A stretch of 11,075 nt of DNA from NCBI GenBank assembly GCA_025927515.1, contig JAICLG010000088.1:1-11075 (forward strand), written 5' to 3'. The notes below the pieces were generated by a model, which saw only the letters and a program-made list of their open reading frames with translations, was not told the DNA's origin and ran no database searches. The translations under genes and the position numbers were made by a program. Position 1 is the first letter of the stretch. The number at the start of each line of letters is the position of its first letter. Positions 6,105 to 11,075 of the stretch are shown piece after piece. The stretch comes from Hyphomicrobium sp. Lineage in GTDB: Bacteria; Pseudomonadota; Alphaproteobacteria; Rhizobiales; Hyphomicrobiaceae.

Positions 6105-7463
6105 ATGCTTCTTGGATGTCCAGGAATTGATGAGTGGCACAAAACCGTACCAAAGAGCTCGCGCGTTCCGAGCTTGATTGGTTTGGGAGTCGTCGCCGTT
6201 TGCGGCCTCGGGTTCGGCGCTTGGGCCGCGACGGCGCCCTTGGATGGCGCGGTTGTCACTTCGGGAACGTTCGTTGCCGCCGGACAGAACAAGCAAATTC
6301 AACATCTCGAAGGCGGCATCGTCAGCGAGGTCGCCGTCAAGGAAGGTGATCTGGTCGAGGCGGGACAGATTTTGGTGCGGCTCGATCCGACGACCGCGCA
6401 AGCCAAGCTGCGTATGCTCGTGCTCCGGAAATACCGGCTGGTGACGACGCAAGCACGTCTTCAAGCGGAACTAGCGAACAAGGAAACGTTCGCCCTGCCG
6501 TCGACGTCCGATATCGACGTCCACGATCCAGACGTCCAGATGATCATCGGCCGGCAGCAACTTGAACTCGAATCGCGGAGAAAGAAAATCCAGAACGAAG
6601 AAGCCGTGTTGCAGAAGGAGATCGCAGGTCTCAGGGAAAGCATTGCCGGATATCAGGCGCAGATCAAAGCGACGCAGGAACGGCCCGATCTTTTCGGCGA
6701 AGAACTCAAAGCCAAGAACGCCCTGCTTTCGCGTGATCTCATTCGCCGGACCGAAGTCTATGCGGTGCAACGTGACGAAGCCGCGCTGACCGGTCAGCTC
6801 GGCGAACTCGTCGGGCGCGTCGCGGATAGCCGCCAGCAGGTTGCGCGGGCAGAGCAGCAGATCGCGTCGATCCAGTCGACGATGACACAGAAAGCCGTCG
6901 AAGAGTTGCGGCAGACGGAATCCGATCTCGACGATGTGACGGAGCAGATCCGGGCGGCCAAGGATGTCGTCGAGCGAACGGATATAAGAGCACCCGTTCG
7001 GGGCATCGTCGTAAAGCTCAACCAGCACACGCGCGGTGGCGTCGTCGCCCCTGGCAGCACCATCCTGGAATTGTTGCCGGTGAACGATGAGCTGATCATC
7101 GAAGGGCGTATCAGTCCCAATGAGGTGTCGCACGTCAAAGAAGGGCAACCCGCGACGGTGCGCCTGTCTGCATTGAACCAACGCGTCACTCCGATGGTCG
7201 AGGGGAAAGTCACCTATCTTTCCGCCGACACCATATCGGATCGGCCGTCAATGCTGACTGCGACGCCGGAAGCGACCGATCGCGGCTCGTTCATCGTTCG
7301 CGTGAAGCTCGATGAAAAGGACGTCAAGGCAAAGGCGCCGAATTTTCGGCCGACGCCGGGCATGCCCGCGGATCTCTACATTCGCACGGGAGAACGGACC
7401 TTGTTCGACTACTTGATGGAACCGGTCATGGGCAGCGTCTACAGGGCCTTCAGAGAAAAATAA
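6105..7463 (+). CDS. HlyD-family membrane fusion protein of the type I system
   Basis: Periplasmic adaptor linking the ABC transporter to an outer-membrane channel. ATG 6105 follows AGAGGA at 6094-6099. The 452 residues show a short cytoplasmic tail, one membrane helix (about 23-42), the first half of a lipoyl/biotinyl-like domain (QHLEGGIVSEVAVKEGDLVE, about 66-95), a long Gln/Glu/Arg-rich coiled-coil hairpin (about 100-290), the second lipoyl half beginning at IRAPVRGIV (294 on), and a beta-barrel/C-terminal part ending in DLYIRTGERTLFDYLMEPV. This is the usual size and order for PrtE/PrsE-type proteins (TIGR01843-like). No TolC homologue follows, so the outer-membrane partner must be encoded elsewhere. 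Confidence 0.93.
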   Translation: MLLGCPGIDEWHKTVPKSSRVPSLIGLGVVAVCGLGFGAWAATAPLDGAVVTSGTFVAAGQNKQIQHLEGGIVSEVAVKEGDLVEAGQILVRLDPTTAQAKLRMLVLRKYRLVTTQARLQAELANKETFALPSTSDIDVHDPDVQMIIGRQQLELESRRKKIQNEEAVLQKEIAGLRESIAGYQAQIKATQERPDLFGEELKAKNALLSRDLIRRTEVYAVQRDEAALTGQLGELVGRVADSRQQVARAEQQIASIQSTMTQKAVEELRQTESDLDDVTEQIRAAKDVVERTDIRAPVRGIVVKLNQHTRGGVVAPGSTILELLPVNDELIIEGRISPNEVSHVKEGQPATVRLSALNQRVTPMVEGKVTYLSADTISDRPSMLTATPEATDRGSFIVRVKLDEKDVKAKAPNFRPTPGMPADLYIRTGERTLFDYLMEPVMGSVYRAFREK

Positions 7464-7505
7464 TCGAGCGTTCGACTTCGGAAGCACTCTCAACGGATAT
7501 TCCAT

Positions 7506-8186
7506 ATGTTGGCCGGCATTTTAGCAGAGTTGGTGGAAGACCGAAGCGCAGTCGTCGAAAGGAACAAAGGCGTCGCGTTTCTTTCAGCCGCGCGTGAGAT
7601 TTATCGGCTTTCGGATATTTGGTATTTGTGCGTAAACATTCCCCGTTTTTCGAGCGGCTCGTTCGTGCATTGCTCGTTCTCCGGGGACATGGCCAGTCAG
7701 GCGATCACGAATAAGGCCGTTTCGATGCAGCGCCTTGCCGAGATCCGCGCTGTCGAAGCGGTGCGCGTGCAATCAGACGGTAAGCCGACGTGCAGCGACG
7801 GCGAGGCATTCGGCGCCATACAACTTACATCTCGACGCGGGGAGTTCGCCATCCTGGGCTTTGAGCGCTCGTCTCTCAGTGACGAGCCGGATGACGAGAT
7901 TGCGCCCGAGCCGACCGAACTCAAGATTCTGGGAGAATACTTTCATTGCCACATGCTTCGTCGCAACGGAGTGGATACGTCTGAAGCTCTTGTGGTCTCT
8001 GCGCGTGAACTTGACTGCCTCCGATGGGTCGCTGCAGGTAAATCCGCTTGGGAGGCAAGTGTCATTCTCGGCATCAGCGAACGCACCGTGCGCTTCCACC
8101 TGAATTCCGCGCGCGAGAAACTGAATTGCACGACAACGACCCAGGCTGTCGCCAAAGCAGTCTCGCAGCAACTGATTGCCGTCTGA
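7506..8186 (+). CDS. LuxR-family transcriptional regulator
   Basis: DNA-binding regulator of 226 residues. The C-terminus (about 163-226) is a standard LuxR-type helix-turn-helix: VSARELDCLRWVAAGKSAWE, then ILGISERTVRFHLNSAREKL. The N-terminal part is shorter than a typical acyl-homoserine-lactone domain, but residues about 100-155 (GAIQLTSRRGEFAILGFE onward) resemble the end of one. I cannot find the usual ligand-contacting W-x3-Y and Asp-Pro pattern. There is no receiver domain with phosphorylatable Asp. It is probably a LuxR solo sensing something else, or a ligand-independent regulator. The start ATG 7506 has a weak ribosome site and lies 42 bp after the fusion-protein gene, so the regulator is probably co-transcribed. 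A lux-box-like dyad at 535-554 makes feedback on the whole cluster plausible (inference). Confidence 0.85.
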   Translation: MLAGILAELVEDRSAVVERNKGVAFLSAAREIYRLSDIWYLCVNIPRFSSGSFVHCSFSGDMASQAITNKAVSMQRLAEIRAVEAVRVQSDGKPTCSDGEAFGAIQLTSRRGEFAILGFERSSLSDEPDDEIAPEPTELKILGEYFHCHMLRRNGVDTSEALVVSARELDCLRWVAAGKSAWEASVILGISERTVRFHLNSAREKLNCTTTTQAVAKAVSQQLIAV

Positions 8187-8314
8187 AGCATACTAGCCGG
8201 GAAAAATGAGAAGGCAGCTCACGACGAAACTCATCTTCCGGCCTGTCGTTTCCGACAATCATGTGCAACCGCATTCTTCAGTAGGGTCGCGCTCAGAAGC
8301 AGAGTAACGCCCTT

Positions 8315-9091
8315 TCACCCCGAGTTACCTCGCGCCTTTGAGGACCGATCGATGGACAGGTACAAAATCGCAAGCAGCAAGCCTAATGTCGCCAACGATG
8401 CGTAGCCGCGGGAGAGAGCTAACCCACCGGCATCTGTCGGCTTGGTGAGGAAATCGCCGAACGTCGCGCCAAACGGGCGGGTGAATACAAAAGCAATCCA
8501 GAACAGCAGAGTATCCGGCAAAGCCCGCAAGTAGTGAAGCACACCAACGAGCAAAATGATTCCGGCAGTGATTCCGGCGCCCTGAAGAAACGTCAATGCC
8601 ATATCGTCGGTGAGAAAATCGCCAAACGCGGTGCCAAGGCTGTTTGAGAAGAGCACCGCAATCCAGAAAAAAACCTCACTGTCTTTTCGGATCATCGGAT
8701 AAACGGCGAGATCGCGTGTGCGTGCGTACCACAACAAGAGTGTGGCAAGCAGGCCGGCAACAAGAAGTGCAGATCCCAGCGTATATCCCAGGCCGAGAGA
8801 GCGATCCATGAAATCCGAAATTTCGGTTCCTGCGGTCGTCGTCGCGATGATTGCCAGCCAGAAAAGAAGCGGATGATAGCGCCGCGATGTCACCTGAACG
8901 GCAAGCACGATAACGAGGATGGCGAACGTGATTGCCAATGCCACATAATATCCGAGCCCAAGCGACATGGAGATATAGTCGCCTGCCGTTTCGCCGAGAG
9001 TGGTCGCAAGGATCTTCAAGATCCAAAACGCGAGTGTGATTTCAGCGACCTTGGATATGCTCTCTTGACGAACGTCAATCTCGCCAGTCAT
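8315..9091 (-). CDS. COG4705-type eight-helix membrane protein with four internal repeats
   Basis: Integral membrane protein of 258 residues resembling the uncharacterised COG4705 family; its biochemical function is not established. The ATG at 9091 is preferred because GGAGG lies 9 nt before it; an ATG nine bases earlier and one at 9145 are in frame but less well placed. About eight hydrophobic helices form four repeats, each opening with an FW-type helix and a conserved polar motif: GETAGDYI (33-40), GTEISDFMD (88-96), GTAFGDFLT (153-161) and GATFGDFLT (208-216). The repeated Gly/Thr-x-Asp inside helices suggests polar or ion-binding positions within the membrane (inference). It is convergent with the LuxR-family gene. 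The 128 bp between them hold no clear terminator. Confidence 0.85.
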   Translation of the reverse strand: MTGEIDVRQESISKVAEITLAFWILKILATTLGETAGDYISMSLGLGYYVALAITFAILVIVLAVQVTSRRYHPLLFWLAIIATTTAGTEISDFMDRSLGLGYTLGSALLVAGLLATLLLWYARTRDLAVYPMIRKDSEVFFWIAVLFSNSLGTAFGDFLTDDMALTFLQGAGITAGIILLVGVLHYLRALPDTLLFWIAFVFTRPFGATFGDFLTKPTDAGGLALSRGYASLATLGLLLAILYLSIDRSSKARGNSG

Positions 9092-9193
9092 CACTGCCAT
9101 CCTCCATTCGCAGTGAGGAGGGGCGGCGCCGGTGACTCTGTACATGCGCGGCGCTGAGAAATTGGCATTTCACGCGCTATAGGAGCTGGGATC
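9092..9193. promoter_or_regulatory. divergent promoter region
   Basis: These 102 bp separate the leftward COG4705-type gene from the rightward EamA-type gene, so each promoter must lie here or overlap the neighbouring coding start. Ribosome sites are visible for both (GGAGG before the leftward ATG; AGGAG at 9181-9185 before the rightward GTG). I see no convincing -35/-10 pair with correct spacing and no strong operator-like dyad. Confidence 0.4.
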
Positions 9194-9625
9194 GTGATAA
9201 CACCGTTCGGTTGGCTCACGTGGGCTCTCCTGTCCGCAGTCTTTGCCGCTCTGACGGCCATTTTTGCAAAAGTCGGTGTTGCAAATGTCAATTCCGACCT
9301 CGCGACGTTCATACGAACCGTCGTCATCATGGTGGCTTTGGGTCTTGTCCTTTTTGCGCGCGGGCTCTTCCAACAGATCGATACCATCTCGGTGCGGACG
9401 TACGCGTTTCTTGTGCTCTCTGGATTGGCGACAGGCGCATCGTGGTTCTGCTATTTCCGGGCGCTTCAGATCGGAGACGCGGCACTCGTCGCGCCGATCG
9501 ATAAACTCAGTGTCGTCCTGGTTGCTGTATTTGCCGTAACGTTCCTTGGAGAAAGGCTCTCTCTGATGAATTGGATCGGTATTGCGCTGATCGCGTGCGG
9601 AGCTGTTCTCGTAGCATGGCGATGA
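9194..9625 (+). CDS. half-size EamA/DMT-family membrane protein
   Basis: A 143-residue membrane protein with five hydrophobic helices (about 8-28, 33-54, 66-87, 97-117, 122-142), which is one EamA unit of the drug/metabolite transporter superfamily (COG2510-like). Typical features are the Ala/Gly-rich first helix, ATFIRTVV in helix 2, CYFRALQIGDAALVAPIDKL before helix 4, and the conserved FLGERLS before the last helix. Two-unit relatives have ten helices, so this one presumably works as a dimer. The substrate cannot be read from sequence. It starts with GTG at 9194 after AGGAG (9181-9185), is divergent from the COG4705-type gene, and ends 100 bp before dipZ. Confidence 0.88.
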   Translation: MITPFGWLTWALLSAVFAALTAIFAKVGVANVNSDLATFIRTVVIMVALGLVLFARGLFQQIDTISVRTYAFLVLSGLATGASWFCYFRALQIGDAALVAPIDKLSVVLVAVFAVTFLGERLSLMNWIGIALIACGAVLVAWR

Positions 9626-9655
9626 TCGGAACCTCACGTCAAGCTATCCACCCGC

Positions 9656-9707
9656 CCAACCGCTGTAACGGAGTTGCATCGCGACGCGTAAGCACGTTAT
9701 CGGTTGG
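9656..9707 (+). promoter_or_regulatory. hairpin in the dipZ leader
   Basis: CCAACCG (9656-9662) pairs with CGGTTGG (9701-9707), and inside it TAACG (9666-9670) pairs with CGTTA (9695-9699), separated by a small CTG/T internal loop. Twelve pairs in total enclose a 24-nt apical loop and end 18 bp before the dipZ ATG. No T-run follows. It may be an mRNA leader structure affecting dipZ translation or an operator; with only a weak ribosome site (CAGGTG, 9712-9717) the former is reasonable. Confidence 0.35.
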
Positions 9708-9725
9708 ATTTCAGGTGTCACACAC

Positions 9726-11075
9726 ATGCTCCTCTTCCTACTCGCCTACCTCGGCGGTGTCCTTACGATCGCCAGCCCGTGCATTTTACCGGTTCTTCCA
9801 TTCGTCTTTTCGCGCGCCGACAAACCTTTTCTGAAAAGCGGACTGCCAATCCTCGTCGGCATGGCGCTGACGTTCGCGCTGGTCGCGACGTTGGCGGCTG
9901 TCGGCGGCGGCTGGGCCGTGGCGGCAAACGACTACGGCCGTATCATCGCGCTGATCGTGATGTTCCTGCTTGGATTGACGCTTGTCTTTCCCGAGCTTTC
10001 GGACCGGCTGTCACGCCCGCTGGTCGCGCTCGGCAACCGGCTTGCGCAAAGGGCCGAAGCAGACGGCAATGCGTCGATTTGGCCGTCGCTTCTGCTCGGC
10101 GTCGCGACCGGTTTGCTGTGGGCGCCATGCGCGGGACCGATCCTCGGATTGATCCTGACCGGCGCGGCTCTCGAAGGTGCTAGCGTTCGTACCACCGGCC
10201 TCCTTATCGCTTACGCGGCAGGGGCGGCCACGTCCCTCGCATTGGCATTGCTGGTCGGAGGCCAGGTATTCGCTGCAATGAAGCAGTCGCTTGGAGCCGG
10301 CGAGTGGGTGCGCCGTGGCCTCGGCATCGCAGTACTGCTCGCGGTCGTCGCTATCGGCCTCGGCGCAGATACCGGCGTGCTCACGCGTCTGTCGCTTGCA
10401 AGCACCGCTCCCTTGGAGCAGCGCCTCGTCGATCTCGTACGTTCGAGCAGAACGGCCGGCGAAAAGGGCGCCGACGCGACGGCCGATGCAACTTTGCCGG
10501 TGGAGGGGCAGATGCCGTCTCTCGCTGGAGCGGTCGAATGGCTGAACTCTCCACCGCTGACTCCTGAAGCGCTCAAAGGAAAGGTGGTGCTAGTCGATTT
10601 CTGGACGTACTCGTGCATCAATTGCCTGCGCAGCATTCCTTATATCCGGGCCTGGGCCGAGAAATACAAAGACCAGGGCTTTGTCGTGATCGGGGTGCAT
10701 ACGCCGGAATTCGCCTTTGAGAAAAACGTGGCCAACGTCAAGAACGCGATCGCGAATCTGAAGGTCGGCTATCCCGTCGCGATCGACAACAATTTCGCGA
10801 TCTGGCGAGCATTCAACAATCAATACTGGCCCGCGCACTACTTCATCGATGCGCAAGGAAATATCCGTCATCACCATTTTGGCGAAGGAGGTTACGAGCA
10901 GTCGGAGCGCGTCATTCAAGAGCTCCTGAAAGAAGCAGGACGCACGAACATCGCTTCGGGCACGGTGAATGTCTCAGCGTCGGGCGCCGAAGCGGCATCG
11001 AATTTCGCAACGGTCCGATCACCCGAAACGTACATAGGCTACGCGCGCGCAAGAAATTTTACCTCGCCAGGGGGA
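9726..11075 (+). CDS. DipZ-type thiol:disulfide protein (CcdA domain + thioredoxin-like domain), 3' end missing
   Basis: Membrane protein that passes reducing power across the inner membrane to an extracytoplasmic thioredoxin fold. The frame is open from ATG 9726 to the window edge (450 codons, no stop), so the gene is cut by the window, not broken. Residues 1-230 form a six-helix CcdA/DsbD domain with the cysteine pair C19 (ASPCILPVLPF) and C135 (WAPCAGP). After a linker, an AhpC/TSA-like thioredoxin domain begins at about 280 with the active site C297-I-N-C300 in DFWTYSCINCLRSIPYIRAW, followed by VVIGVHTPEFAFE and YWPAHYFID with its cis-proline. The last residues (SPETYIGYARARNFTSPGG) match the start of the extra C-terminal domain typical of DipZ. 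Homologues act in cytochrome c maturation or extracytoplasmic thiol/oxidative stress defence. The start matches the family's usual MLLFLLAYLGG opening. Confidence 0.92.
   Translation, partial: MLLFLLAYLGGVLTIASPCILPVLPFVFSRADKPFLKSGLPILVGMALTFALVATLAAVGGGWAVAANDYGRIIALIVMFLLGLTLVFPELSDRLSRPLVALGNRLAQRAEADGNASIWPSLLLGVATGLLWAPCAGPILGLILTGAALEGASVRTTGLLIAYAAGAATSLALALLVGGQVFAAMKQSLGAGEWVRRGLGIAVLLAVVAIGLGADTGVLTRLSLASTAPLEQRLVDLVRSSRTAGEKGADATADATLPVEGQMPSLAGAVEWLNSPPLTPEALKGKVVLVDFWTYSCINCLRSIPYIRAWAEKYKDQGFVVIGVHTPEFAFEKNVANVKNAIANLKVGYPVAIDNNFAIWRAFNNQYWPAHYFIDAQGNIRHHHFGEGGYEQSERVIQELLKEAGRTNIASGTVNVSASGAEAASNFATVRSPETYIGYARARNFTSPGG

Noticed and set aside
8187..8314. Bidirectional terminator between the convergent LuxR and COG4705-type genes
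   Set aside because: Only short imperfect pairings (ACGAC with GTCGT across about 20 nt) and no T-run are visible, so no terminator can be supported.
9194..9625. Truncated or broken EamA transporter
   Set aside because: Its 143 residues with five helices, good start and stop match the known half-size members of the family, so it is probably intact.

Overview
This is GC-rich bacterial DNA, most likely from an alphaproteobacterium of the Hyphomicrobiales (Hyphomicrobium/Bradyrhizobium-like). That placement is inferred from codon use, the PrtD/HlyD style of type I secretion genes, a COG4705 membrane protein and a DipZ-type protein; no rRNA or other marker gene is present to confirm it. I see no insertion sequence, tRNA, rRNA or CRISPR array.

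Layout. At 1-343 there is a strong inverted repeat and a small gene of unknown function. A 339-bp AT-richer gap (344-682) follows. It holds several dyads, including a lux-box-like element (CTG-N10-CAG, 535-554), and is the likely control region for what comes next. From 683 to 8186, five genes run in the same direction with gaps of about 40-85 bp: two unrecognised low-complexity, Asp/Gly/Ser/His-rich proteins (681 and 427 residues), a PrtD-type type I secretion ABC transporter, an HlyD-type membrane fusion protein, and a short LuxR-family regulator. On the other strand (8315-9091) lies an eight-helix COG4705 membrane protein. Divergent from it is a half-size EamA-type membrane protein (9194-9625), followed by dipZ, which is cut by the right edge of the window (9726-11075+).

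How the genes may work together. The best candidate for an undescribed system is the 683-8186 cluster: a dedicated type I exporter with two co-transcribed putative substrates and its own regulator, but no TolC gene in view. Neither putative substrate has RTX calcium-binding nonapeptides. The first has no lysine or arginine in all 681 residues. It begins with a Cys/Pro-rich segment and two Asn-Asn-Tyr tracts, then carries two sets of tandem repeats, one containing a 180-bp unit duplicated at 176/180 identity. The second becomes nearly Lys/Arg-free after a basic, Sec-signal-like N-terminus. Both end in Leu/Asp/His-rich tails that could be export signals. A surface layer, matrix or adhesin role is plausible but is inference. 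The genes from 8315 onward look like ordinary, unrelated neighbours.
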